Shown here: one piece after another, positions 1-8,196 of the stretch
Numbering within the stretch: the stretch's first letter is position 1
Layout: each line of letters starts with the position of its first letter
Source: Bradyrhizobium sp. SRL28
GTDB taxonomy: Bacteria; Pseudomonadota; Alphaproteobacteria; Rhizobiales; Xanthobacteraceae
Assembly (NCBI RefSeq): GCF_018596315.1
Contig: NZ_JAHEAG010000052.1
Location: 1 to 32,189 of the forward strand
Reading direction: 5' to 3'
DNA length: 32,189 nt
The notes under the pieces: model-generated
Told to the model about the DNA's origin: nothing
Databases searched by the model: none
Seen by the model: the letters and a program-made list of their open reading frames with translations, nothing else
Translations under genes and position numbers: made by a program

Positions 1-121
1 GCCCTTCGCGGACGTTCCGGCTTGTCTGCATTTGCGTCGCTTCTGGGGGACAAGCGGACATCAACGGTGCTTGAGCCGACTGTCCCGATTTTTGACTGTC
101 CCGATTTATGAGTACGCGCCT
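1..121 (-). repeat. Left-edge intergenic segment, likely remnant of a dispersed repeat
   Basis: No gene is supported here. On the minus strand the segment begins just after the response-regulator stop with GGCGCGTACT and contains ATGTCCGCTT further on. The far right edge of the window also starts with GGCGCGTACT directly after a stop codon and contains ATGTTCGCTT. Inside the segment a 16-bp unit (GACTGTCCCGATTTTT) is duplicated in tandem at 78-93 and 94-109 with one mismatch. Calling this a repeat family member is an inference from these shared words and from similarity to intergenic sequence I associate with bradyrhizobia. Confidence 0.4.
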
Positions 122-123
122 TA

Positions 124-819
124 CTAGCTCCCCATATCCTCCGCCGCGATGATCCGCTGGCGAAGCGCCAGGCGCACCAGTTCGATGTCGGATCCGACGC
201 CGAGCTTGGCGCGGATCTGATAGCGGGTGTTGGCCGCGGTCTTGACGCTGATATGCAGCGTGTTTGCGATGTCGTCCACGGATTTCTCCGCCAGCAGCAT
301 GCGCAGGATTTCGAATTCCCGCGGGCTCAGCGCGTCGATCGCCGAAGGTTCGTCGGCGAGGCTGTTGATGGCGAGTTCGTGGTCGATGTCAGGGCTGAGC
401 GCGATGCGCCCGGCCATGACCTCGGCGATCGCGCGCAGCAGCGCTTCGGGCGGGTTGCTTTTGGTGACAAAGCCGCGTGCGCCGGCCTTGATCGCCTGCA
501 CCGCATAGGCGGCGCTCTGGTGCATCGTGAATACGAGGATGCGCGCGGATTTGTCCCATTGCCGGATGCGCCTGATGGCCTCGACCCCGCCAATGCCCGG
601 CATCGACAGGTCCATGATGACGAGATCGGGCCTGGCTTCCTTGTAGACGCGATAGGCGTCGGCCCCGTTGTCCGCTTCCGCGACGACTTGAAGGCGATCC
701 TGCTTCTGCAACAGCGAGCGATAGCCCTCGCGCACGATCGCACGGTCGTCCGCCAGCATGACGCGCGTGCGGCCTGTGGTGTTCGCCAAGTTTGAGGCTG
801 CCAAGTCTGAGGCTGTCAT
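124..819 (-). CDS. NarL/FixJ-family two-component response regulator
   Basis: A 231-residue DNA-binding response regulator. The receiver domain covers about residues 17-135, with acidic residues D24-D25, phosphoacceptor D70 in IMDLSMPG, switch T98 and conserved K120. A LuxR-type helix-turn-helix follows at about 164-210 (LSPREFEILRMLL, then SVKTAANTRYQIRAKLGV). It should be phosphorylated by the histidine kinase encoded directly upstream (822-2212), whose stop lies two bases before this ATG, so the two are almost certainly co-transcribed. The target genes are not visible; the neighbouring pair of secreted proteins at 2392-3485 is one candidate. The family assignment is secure, the signal sensed is unknown. 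A resemblance to MoxX/FlhR-type regulators of one-carbon metabolism is only suggestive. Confidence 0.9.
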   Translation of the reverse strand: MTASDLAASNLANTTGRTRVMLADDRAIVREGYRSLLQKQDRLQVVAEADNGADAYRVYKEARPDLVIMDLSMPGIGGVEAIRRIRQWDKSARILVFTMHQSAAYAVQAIKAGARGFVTKSNPPEALLRAIAEVMAGRIALSPDIDHELAINSLADEPSAIDALSPREFEILRMLLAEKSVDDIANTLHISVKTAANTRYQIRAKLGVGSDIELVRLALRQRIIAAEDMGS

Positions 820-821
820 GT

Positions 822-2212
822 CTAGGGCTCCACCCGCATGGTGGGAATGCGCGCGACAAGCCGGGCGCCGCCCGCCTCCCGCCGTTCGAACTGCAGGGTC
901 CCTCCGAGCGAAACCACGCGCTCCTGCATGCCGAGCAGTCCCATGCCGGCTTTCGGCGTGAGGCTGGCGCCATCAGCTTCGCCGTCGTCCTCGACGCACA
1001 AGATGATGTAGGCGTCTCCGGCCTCGAGACGAAGCTGCACGTGCCTGGCGTGCGCGTGCTTTGCCGCATTGGTGATCGCCTCCTGCGCGATCCGATAAAG
1101 ACTGGCACTCACGCCGGGCGGCAAATCGTCGGCCTCGCCAGTGACGGCGATCTCAAAACGGGTGCGGCCCTTCTCAAAACCACTCCAGCTCGCAACCAGG
1201 CTTTCGAGGCTGAGGGTAAGGTCAAGTTCCTCGACATCGGGCGGACGCAGGCGCACCAGCGCGCCGCGCAGGGTTTTCATCATATGCGCCGTGGTGCGCG
1301 AGATGCCCCGGCATTCCTCGTAGAGCGGCGGGCATTCGCGCTCCGCGGTATGGGCGGCCGCGGCGGCCTGCGCCGCGATGGCGGAAAGCGACTGACCGAA
1401 TTCGTCGTGCAACTCGCGCGCAAGATGGCGCCGCTCCTCGTCCTGCACTTCGATCAGCTTTCGCGTCAAGGTATTGCGTTCGGCGAGGGTAGTCTGCAGC
1501 CGTTCTGCAAGGGTGTTGAAGACGCCGGAGATGACGGATAATTCCGCGAGATCGAAACGGGGCAGGCGCGCGGAAAGATCGTTCGCCGCAAGCTGGTTCA
1601 GTCCGGCGCCAATGGCCCGCGTCGGCCGCAGCGCGCGCCAGCACGGCATAGACCGCAACACAAAGCCCTGCCAGCGCGAAAGCCATGATGGAGAGCAGCC
1701 GGCTCGCCTCGCGCCAGCTCTGGCCGATCTGCGTGGCGGGGTCGAAGGTTCGCGACTGCCATGCCGCGGGCACTGCCCGCCACGAGGACCGGCATCGAGA
1801 TCGGTTGACCCGGACGAAAGATGGCGCGGTAGAGGACTGCGAAGATTTCGGGGGCGGCCATTTCGTCGGCGGGCGCCCCGCTGCAGACGCCCTGGCGAAA
1901 CGTGCCGGCGTTGTCGCGGTAGGCGATGCAGAGCCCCGGGTCCATCAGCGCCGCGATCCTCTGCAAATCCGGCGTTGCGGTGATGGACACGGAGAGCCAT
2001 TGCGCCTGCGATTGCTGCAACGAGAGATCCCGCGCCACGATCTCGGCAATGCGGCTCGCTTTGGCCCTGGCGACGCGGTCGCTGTCAAACAAGGCGTAGG
2101 CCGCGACGGCGACGAAGCAAACGGCTGCGAGCGCCGCGACGCGTAGCGCCAGCCGCAGCTTCAGATCGATGGCGGGCGGGCGGCTCGCCACGGAGTTGGA
2201 TGCCTGTCGCAA
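822..2212 (-). pseudogene. Sensor histidine kinase (HisKA_3 type), split over three frames by two apparent one-base insertions
   Basis: Partner kinase of the response regulator at 124-819. Reading from a TTG at 2212 (preceded by GGAGG), frame one encodes a membrane segment (residues about 20-42) and an extracytoplasmic domain as far as about 1765. A second frame, to about 1630, encodes the second membrane segment (LLSIMAFALAGLCVAVYAVL). A third frame, to 822, carries HAMP-like sequence, the phosphoacceptor box ELHDEFGQSL and the ATPase boxes (EAITNAAKHA, MGLLGMQERV). Both shifts are in the same direction. Removing one base near 1757-1771 (inside CATGCCGCGGG) and one near 1625-1642 (inside a GCGC run) gives a continuous frame of 462 codons. 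Every expected domain is present in order, so this is either a recent double frameshift or a sequencing/assembly error in GC-rich sequence. The N-terminal part resembles a LapD/MoxY-type sensor (inference). Confidence 0.8.
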
Positions 2213-2391
2213 GCTTCCTCCCAGCGTCCTCCCGATGGCTTCGAATATTGCGGCAAATTTAGTTGGGAAGAAAGCGGGGCGGGATAAGATCGGGCATTTC
2301 GCCCGGCTGATCCAGGGAAAGCTGCCATTTCGGCAGGGCTATGGATCGGGCGGTATCGCGGCGAAGTAAGGCAGCAGTTCCGAGGTGATCC

Positions 2392-2916
2392 ATGCGCCAC
2401 ATCGCCCTTGTCCTCGCGCCGGCCATCATGCTTGCAGCGCTCGCGGCGGCTGGGGCTGCCGAGACGGCCGCGTCGCCTCCGGTCAAGATCGCCGTGTTTC
2501 CGTTCGAACTGGAGGATTTCAGCGCCGGGGCCGCCTACGTAGCTCCTGACGACATCGACCGCGAGCAATTGCGGTTTTCGACGGAGGAAGCGCGTCGGCT
2601 GATCGCGGCATCGGGGCGCTATCAACTGGTCGACGTCAGCGCCGTGAACGAAGAGGCGGCGAAGGCAGGCAAGTTGCGGGAGTGCGCGGGCTGCGACGCC
2701 AAGATCGCTGCGGGCCTTGGCGCCGATCAGTCGATGATTGGAATCGTCACCCGAATCACCCGGACGGAATACGCCGTGACTTACAGGATTCGCAATGCCC
2801 AGTCCGGGGCGCTCGTGGATGTCAAGCAGACCGACCTGCGCATGGGCGCCAATGTGGCCTGGAGCCGCGGGGCGCGGTGGCTGATCGAGAACCGTCTGCT
2901 GGAGCAGGCGAAATAA
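2392..2916 (+). CDS. Secreted DUF2380/DUF3280-type protein
   Basis: A 174-residue protein with an N-terminal signal peptide (hydrophobic to about residue 21, likely cleaved near AGAAETAA). The mature part starts with a beta-strand-like segment KIAVFPFELEDFS, includes a CAGC motif in the middle, and ends with RGARWLIENRLL. I recognise the overall pattern of the small periplasmic DUF2380/DUF3280 family; no biochemical role is known to me. The next gene (2964-3485) shares the same layout and C-terminal pattern, so the two appear to be paralogues in one transcript. A GAGGTG sequence lies just before the ATG. The two-component genes are divergent, 179 bases away, which makes this pair a plausible target of that system; this is inference only. 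Confidence 0.75.
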   Translation: MRHIALVLAPAIMLAALAAAGAAETAASPPVKIAVFPFELEDFSAGAAYVAPDDIDREQLRFSTEEARRLIAASGRYQLVDVSAVNEEAAKAGKLRECAGCDAKIAAGLGADQSMIGIVTRITRTEYAVTYRIRNAQSGALVDVKQTDLRMGANVAWSRGARWLIENRLLEQAK

Positions 2917-2963
2917 TTGCCGGAACGAAACCCACGTTACGCAATGACAGGGAACCATTTGCG

Positions 2964-3485
2964 ATGGAAAAGCTGATGAAACTACGGATGTTGAGCCTCG
3001 CTTTGATCGCCGCCGCTGTTGTCTGCGCCTGCTCTGTCCGGCAAGGTCGGGCGCAGGCGACGACGCTCGTGCTCGCCGTCGCTGAAATCTACTATGTCGA
3101 CACCTCGGGTGAGGTGATCGATCAAAGCGCCGACCATCGCCGGCGGCTGCGTGAGTTCGAAGCCGCGTTGCGCAGCGATCTGGTAGCGAGCGGAAAGATA
3201 GCGAATGCAGCGCTTGAATGTCCACCAAACGCCTGCTCGGTGGGCGACATCAGTGACGGTCAACTGCTGGGCAAGGCGAAGGAGGCCGGCGCCACCCATC
3301 TATTGATTGGCCGCTTTCACAAGATGAGCACGCTGATACAGCAGGCGAAATTCGACGTCATCGACGTGAAAGCGCGGAAAATCGTGTTCGGTCGCTATAT
3401 CAGCTTCCGCGGCGACAACGATGAGGCCTGGCGCCGGGCGGAATCCTTCCTTGCCCGGCAAATCCTCGATCACGGCGAATGGTGA
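2964..3485 (+). CDS. Secreted DUF2380/DUF3280-type protein, paralogue of the preceding gene
   Basis: A 173-residue protein starting at the ATG at 2964, with AGGGA about ten bases upstream. In-frame ATGs at 2976 and 2988 are alternatives. The N-terminus carries a signal peptide with a cysteine (LSLALIAAAVVCAC), so a lipoprotein is possible, although the following residues do not form a perfect lipobox. The body matches the previous protein in order: a hydrophobic strand (TLVLAVAEIYYVDT), a central GATHLLIGRFHKM block aligning with its GADQSMIGIVTRI, and a C-terminal EAWRRAESFLARQIL aligning with its WSRGARWLIENRLL. The gap to the upstream gene is 47 bases, so co-transcription is likely. Function is unknown. 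Confidence 0.75.
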   Translation: MEKLMKLRMLSLALIAAAVVCACSVRQGRAQATTLVLAVAEIYYVDTSGEVIDQSADHRRRLREFEAALRSDLVASGKIANAALECPPNACSVGDISDGQLLGKAKEAGATHLLIGRFHKMSTLIQQAKFDVIDVKARKIVFGRYISFRGDNDEAWRRAESFLARQILDHGEW

Positions 3486-3500
3486 GCGGCAGCGCTGGCG

Positions 3501-5261
3501 TCAGCGCGGCAGCAGCCCCTCCTCGATCGCCTTGATCTGCAGCGCGAGGTGCTTTGAGCCGATGCGGCATTGCGCGAGGCCGCCGGCGATCAACCAGAGG
3601 CCGGGCTGGCCGGTGCGGGTGTACATGTTGCGCAGTTCCTGCTCCTCGCCGAATCCCCAGATCGTGCCGACGCGCTTTTCGACCGTCTCGCCGAACAGCT
3701 TGCGCACCAGCTCTTCCTGACGCTTGTAGCCGGTCGCCAGTACGACAAGGTCCGCGGCAATGGTCTCGCCGCTTTTCATCCTCGCGCCATCGGCCGTGAA
3801 CGTGTCGAGATCGACGAACTGCCTGAGCGCGATATCGCCCTTCACGATGAGATCGGAACAGCCGACATTGAAATAATAGCCGCCGCCGCGGGTGAGATAT
3901 TTGAACTGCCAGCCGGTATTGTCTTCGCCGAAATCGAGCTTGAAGCCGACACGTTCGAGGCCGTCGAGCAATTCCTTGTCGAGCGCCTTGGATTTTTCCG
4001 CCGTCAGCGCATGGCTCTTGCGCGCCAGCTTCAGCGGCATCGAGGTCGCGATCAGGTCGTTATCCTCCAGCGTGCCCTCATTGTATGGCGCGTACACCAG
4101 TTGCGCCGACGGCTCGATGCTGACGATCAGCGTGGACGAGCGCTGGAACAGCGTGACGTTTGCGCCACTGGAATGCAGGTCCTGCGCGATGTCGTGCCCG
4201 CTGTTGCCGGTGCCGATCACGATGGCGGGCTTGCCCTTCCAGTTCTCGCCGTCGTCATACTGGCTGGAATGCATCACCTTGCCGGCAAAGTCCTTGAGGC
4301 CGGCGATGTCAGGCACGCTCGGAATGCCGCTGACGCCGGTCGCCAGCACGACATGGCGCGGATGCATGGTGCGCTTGGAGCCGTCGGCGCAAAGCAGCGT
4401 CACCGTCCAGCGGCTTTCCTTATCGTCGTAACTGCCGCCTTCGAACTCCGTCTCGGTCCAGAAGTTCAGCTCCATGGCTTCGACATAGGCTTCGAACCAG
4501 TTGGCGAGCTTGTCCTTGGGGATATAGGTCGGCCAGTTCGGCGGGAAATGCAGGTAGGGCAGGTGGTTGACCTGCACTTGATTATGCAGCGTCAGCGCAT
4601 GGTAGCGCTTGCGCCAGTTGTCGCCGATGCGCTTTTCGCGATCGACGATCAGCGTATCGACGTTCAACTGCTTCAGGCGCGCGGCGATGGAGAGCCCGGA
4701 TTGGCCGCCGCCGATGACGAGGACGGTGGGATCGTGGTCGGCATATTCAGCGGAGGCCTTGCGCAGGTCGAGCCAGTTGGGGCCGCGAAAATCGCGCGAG
4801 TAAGCATTGCCGCGCGGGCGGTTGACGCCGAGTTGCTCCTCGAAACCCTTGAGCTCACCAAGCTCGGTCAGCAGCGTCCAGGCTTTCAGGCGGTTGCCGT
4901 CGTTCGCATCTGATATCAGGCGGATGATGCCGCTGCCGCGCCCGACCTTGGTCTCGAATTTGAAAATGGCCTCGATCGCGTTGGTGCCGGCGCGCATCAC
5001 CTTGCGCGGCGCCGCACGATCGGGCGCGATGGCGAAGCCGCTCGGCGATGCATAGCGGGCCAGCGGCGGCAGCGCTTTCAGGATGGCGTCTCTGCCGTTC
5101 AGGGTCTGGATGTTCCAGCTCAGCGCCAGCACGTCCCGCCAATAGCTGTCGGGATGGAACAACGTCTTCAGCAGGGCTTCATCGGGTTTTTCGAGCGCTT
5201 CCTCGAACTGCGCAAGCCAATTGTCGGCGGCTACCGAACTGTCGTCCGTCCTGTCGAGCAT
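3501..5261 (-). CDS. FAD/NADPH-dependent flavin-containing monooxygenase with N-terminal NTF2-like domain
   Basis: A 586-residue flavoprotein, expected to insert oxygen into a ketone or a nitrogen/sulfur centre of a small organic substrate using NADPH. Residues 1-150 look like an NTF2/SnoaL-type alpha-beta domain. The oxidase part follows: FAD-binding GGGQSG at 184-189, the flavin-monooxygenase/Baeyer-Villiger fingerprint FAGKVMHSSQY at 325-335 (F-G-H-Y spacing kept), and NADPH-binding GTGNSG at 350-355. The ATG at 5261 was chosen because the NTF2-like homology begins there; the frame stays open upstream to 5543 but that part overlaps the next gene and is low-complexity. The DUF2855 gene lies 98 bases upstream in the same direction. 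The substrate cannot be read from the sequence. Confidence 0.88.
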   Translation of the reverse strand: MLDRTDDSSVAADNWLAQFEEALEKPDEALLKTLFHPDSYWRDVLALSWNIQTLNGRDAILKALPPLARYASPSGFAIAPDRAAPRKVMRAGTNAIEAIFKFETKVGRGSGIIRLISDANDGNRLKAWTLLTELGELKGFEEQLGVNRPRGNAYSRDFRGPNWLDLRKASAEYADHDPTVLVIGGGQSGLSIAARLKQLNVDTLIVDREKRIGDNWRKRYHALTLHNQVQVNHLPYLHFPPNWPTYIPKDKLANWFEAYVEAMELNFWTETEFEGGSYDDKESRWTVTLLCADGSKRTMHPRHVVLATGVSGIPSVPDIAGLKDFAGKVMHSSQYDDGENWKGKPAIVIGTGNSGHDIAQDLHSSGANVTLFQRSSTLIVSIEPSAQLVYAPYNEGTLEDNDLIATSMPLKLARKSHALTAEKSKALDKELLDGLERVGFKLDFGEDNTGWQFKYLTRGGGYYFNVGCSDLIVKGDIALRQFVDLDTFTADGARMKSGETIAADLVVLATGYKRQEELVRKLFGETVEKRVGTIWGFGEEQELRNMYTRTGQPGLWLIAGGLAQCRIGSKHLALQIKAIEEGLLPR

Positions 5262-5359
5262 TGGGCATTTCCCATCACGAGCCGTCTTCGCGGCGTTTCC
5301 CTTGTCGCGAAGCCTATACCCATTCGGGACGGCGCAGAAAGGGCGTGAGGAGATGCCGC

Positions 5360-6451
5360 CTATTCCGATAAGGAAAGTATCAGCGCCTGATCCGGCGGCA
5401 CGCGGCCGTTGAGGGTGTCGAGATAGGCGTGCTGAACCGCCGCAGGGCCACGGTGCTCGCTGACCTTCATCCAGTGATCCAGCTTCGGGACGAAGCCGGC
5501 CCATGCGGCGCCGTACCGCGTGTCGAAGCCGCCCGGTCCCCATTCCTTGGAGCGCTTGCGGATGTGATCGGGGGCGAAGAAAAATTGCGGTATGGCGCCC
5601 GGCAGCGCCTGCGCCGGTTCACCGGGCGATGACTTGCGATGGGTGAGCCCGATGATCCCACTATATTTCATCTGCTCCCCGAAATACTGGTGCAGCGCCG
5701 AGCGTAGCGGGCTGTTGCCGGCCATGTCGGCATAGGCCACGGGCTGGTCCGCCGGCAGCGACGTTACGTCGTCATAAGTCACGACCTCATCATAGCAGCC
5801 GAGCGAGTTGACGAAGTCGACGTTGCCGGCCGACGTCAGGCCGATCGTCCTGATGCCACGCGCGTGCACGAGATGCGCAAGGCCGTAGGCGGTCTTGCTG
5901 GAAGCCGAGGACAGCAGCACGCGCTTTGCGCCAAAGAATTCGTTCTCGGCGAGAAAGTCATCGACCATGAACGACAGCGCGAATAACGGCCGCAGCAGCG
6001 CCTGATAGTCGCCCTGCTTGCCCGCAAACGCCGGATCGCCGCTGACCCGCCTGTAGGCGTTATAGACCGGGGACACCCCCTGCCGGTGCGCCGCGGCATC
6101 GCGCAGGCTGGTCTTGGAGACATCGGCGGCCTCGATGACGAGATGCGTCGCCATCGGGAAATAGCCGAACAGGGTTTCTCCTGCGGCAATCCCGGGATGC
6201 TTCGAGGCTACCACCTCGCCAAATCCCCACACGGGAACGTTGCCGAAACCTTCAGGCGCCGGAAATAGTTGCCAATACTTCAGGTGATCGCCGAGCACGG
6301 CATAGGTGATGTTGTTGGCAGTGAAGGCGAAGCGCGTGACCTTCACCAGCAGCGCTTCATCAGGCAGCGCAGCCGCATCGGGCAGTTGCGTTTCGATCAC
6401 CTTGCATTGCTGCAGATCGTTGCGGGCGACGACGAAATCAGTGGACGGCAT
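5360..6451 (-). CDS. DUF2855 family protein (quinone-oxidoreductase-like)
   Basis: A 363-residue protein of the DUF2855 family, distantly related to medium-chain zinc-free alcohol dehydrogenase / quinone oxidoreductases. Visible landmarks are a GroES-like N-terminal region (VKVTRFAFTANNITYAVLGD, then PVWGFGEVVASKHPGI) and a nucleotide-binding-like stretch (RVLLSSASSKTAYGLAHLV, then IGLTSAGNVDFVNSLG) in place of the usual glycine-rich GxGxxG. No reaction has been assigned to this family as far as I know. It lies immediately upstream of, and co-directional with, the monooxygenase at 3501-5261, which suggests shared use in oxidation of one substrate. The ATG at 6451 gives the full family length. 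Confidence 0.8.
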   Translation of the reverse strand: MPSTDFVVARNDLQQCKVIETQLPDAAALPDEALLVKVTRFAFTANNITYAVLGDHLKYWQLFPAPEGFGNVPVWGFGEVVASKHPGIAAGETLFGYFPMATHLVIEAADVSKTSLRDAAAHRQGVSPVYNAYRRVSGDPAFAGKQGDYQALLRPLFALSFMVDDFLAENEFFGAKRVLLSSASSKTAYGLAHLVHARGIRTIGLTSAGNVDFVNSLGCYDEVVTYDDVTSLPADQPVAYADMAGNSPLRSALHQYFGEQMKYSGIIGLTHRKSSPGEPAQALPGAIPQFFFAPDHIRKRSKEWGPGGFDTRYGAAWAGFVPKLDHWMKVSEHRGPAAVQHAYLDTLNGRVPPDQALILSLSE

Positions 6452-6545
6452 TGGTTCGATCCCTGCTTCTCACATGCAGCGATCTTTGCGCCGTCTGATG
6501 ACCCTTTTGCAACAGCAATTACGTTTAAAACAGTGTTCGATTGTC

Positions 6546-6629
6546 CGTCATTGCGAGCGAAGCGAAGCAATCCATCTCTCCGCACGGGGATAGATGGATT
6601 GCTTCGTCGCTGCGCTCCTCGCAATGACG
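6546..6629 (+). repeat. Asymmetric palindromic intergenic element, copy 1
   Basis: An 84-base near-palindrome between two minus-strand genes. The short arm (6546-6575) starts CGTCATTGCGAGCGAAGCG and ends in CAATCCAT; the long arm (6594-6629) starts ATGGATTGCTTCG and ends CTCGCAATGACG, with six extra bases in the middle. The short arm is identical to the reverse complement of the right arm of the element at 24622-24705, and the long arm matches that element's left arm with one mismatch, so the two copies are in opposite orientation. It can form a long hairpin after the acyl-CoA ligase promoter-distal region. I recognise it as a common dispersed repeat of this bacterial family. Confidence 0.85.
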
Positions 6630-6652
6630 TGGAGGGTGCGGAAGGTCACCCG

Positions 6653-8179
6653 TCACGCCATCGCGCGCAGTCTGCCCTCGGCATGCAGATCGCGCAGCTT
6701 GCGCTTGAAGATCTTGCCGGTGGCTTCGCGGGGCATCGCGTCCATGAACTGGATGTCCTTTGGCACCTTGAAGTTGGCGAGGCGTCCGCGCAAAAATTCC
6801 TGCACGGCGGCCGGTGACAGCGCGGCATTGGCTTCCGGCTCGATGCAGGCGAACAGCCGCTCGCCGAATTCGTCGTCGGGGACGCCGAACACCGCGCAGT
6901 CGCGCACGCCGTCCATGCCGATCAGCGCGTTCTCGATCTCGGCGGGATAGATGTTGACTCCGCCGGAGATCACCATGTCGCGCTTGCGGTCGCACAGGAA
7001 CAGGTAGCCGTCCTCGTCGAGGTAGCCGACGTCGCCGACGCTGACGAGGCCGTCGCGGCCGGCTTCGGCGCGCGCCTCGGCCTTGCCGTGATAGTCGAAA
7101 TCCGGCACCGACATCTGCCGCATGAAGATTTCGCCGGGCTCGTTGACGGCACATAATTCGCCGTCCGGGCGGAAAATCTTGACGACACCGCCCTCGATCG
7201 CGCGGCCGACGGTGCCGGGTTTCGCCAGTGCCTCTTCAGCGGAATGCCACACCGGAATGCCGGTTTCGGTCGAGCCGAAATATTCGTTGATGACCGGACC
7301 CCACCATTCGATCATGGCGCGCTTGACCTGCGGCGGGCAGGGCGCCGCGCCGTGGACGATGAAGCGCAGCGACGACAGATCATAACGACGCTTGATCTCA
7401 TCCGGCAGCCGCAGCAGGCGGACGAACATCGTCGGCACCACGTGCTGATGGGTGATGCGATGACGCTCGATCAGTTGCAGCATGTCTTCGGGATCGAAGC
7501 GCGGTTCGAGCACGATTGTGCAGCCGCTGCGGAACGCCAGCATGCCGTAAGAATTCGGCGCCGAATGGTACATCGGCCCGTTCATCAGGATGACCTGGTC
7601 CTCGTTCGGCTTGACGCCATAGGCGATGCCGCCGACCCGCGCGGAGGCCGTGGCCTGTTCCGGCGTCATCGGCTTGCGGCGCACGCCCTTGGGCAGACCG
7701 GTGGTGCCCGACGTATAGAACATCGGCGCGCTGCCGACCGGGGCATCCTGCAACGGCGCATGCGTGTCGCGCCAACGGTCCCAGTCGGTCATGCCTTCGG
7801 GGACTTGCGTCAGCGATGGCGCAACATTGAACGCAGCCGCGATCTCCGGCGGCGTCGCCACCACCAGGAGCCGCACGTCGGCGGGCAGGCCATCCCTGAT
7901 CTGCGGCAGCAGATCAGCATGGCAGACCAGGATTTTGGCGCCGCTGTCGGCCAGGATGTAGGCCACTTCCTCGGCCTTCAGATGCCAGTTGATCGGCACC
8001 ACCGGGCTGCCCAGCGCCGCGGCGGCGGCCGACACTTCGAAGAACGCAAAGTCGTTGCGTAGCATCATGCCGACCGGCGTTCCGCCACTGACGCCGAATG
8101 TCTTAAAGCCCGTCGCCGCCCGCGCAATGCGAGCGTGGATCTCGGGATAGCTGATTTGGCGTTCGCCGCCGACGATCAT
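6653..8179 (-). CDS. Acyl-CoA synthetase (AMP-binding, ANL superfamily)
   Basis: A 508-residue ligase that activates a carboxylic acid with ATP and joins it to CoA in the cytoplasm. The P-loop-like TSGTTGLPKG lies at about 156-165, the adenine-binding motif NEYFGSTE follows in the middle, then VGDVGYLDEDGYLFLCDRKRD, and the catalytic lysine in PREATGKIFKR near the C-terminus. The ATG at 8179 is preferred over a GTG at 8188 because GGAG sits eight bases before the ATG and overlaps the GTG. The substrate-binding protein gene ends 17 bases upstream in the same direction and nitronate monooxygenase precedes that, so the three probably form one operon. The chain length of the acid is not predictable. 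Confidence 0.9.
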   Translation of the reverse strand: MIVGGERQISYPEIHARIARAATGFKTFGVSGGTPVGMMLRNDFAFFEVSAAAAALGSPVVPINWHLKAEEVAYILADSGAKILVCHADLLPQIRDGLPADVRLLVVATPPEIAAAFNVAPSLTQVPEGMTDWDRWRDTHAPLQDAPVGSAPMFYTSGTTGLPKGVRRKPMTPEQATASARVGGIAYGVKPNEDQVILMNGPMYHSAPNSYGMLAFRSGCTIVLEPRFDPEDMLQLIERHRITHQHVVPTMFVRLLRLPDEIKRRYDLSSLRFIVHGAAPCPPQVKRAMIEWWGPVINEYFGSTETGIPVWHSAEEALAKPGTVGRAIEGGVVKIFRPDGELCAVNEPGEIFMRQMSVPDFDYHGKAEARAEAGRDGLVSVGDVGYLDEDGYLFLCDRKRDMVISGGVNIYPAEIENALIGMDGVRDCAVFGVPDDEFGERLFACIEPEANAALSPAAVQEFLRGRLANFKVPKDIQFMDAMPREATGKIFKRKLRDLHAEGRLRAMA

Positions 8180-8196
8180 GACAGGCACTCCAGTTC

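Noticed and set aside
2161..3228. 355-codon minus-strand frame over the two secreted-protein genes
   Set aside because: No signal peptide or motif; the opposite strand has two clean secreted proteins with similar architecture.
3570..4913. 447-codon open frame on the plus strand, antisense to the flavin monooxygenase
   Set aside because: Its translation has no recognisable domain and is rich in the residues expected from the reverse of a GC-rich gene; the minus strand carries all enzyme motifs.
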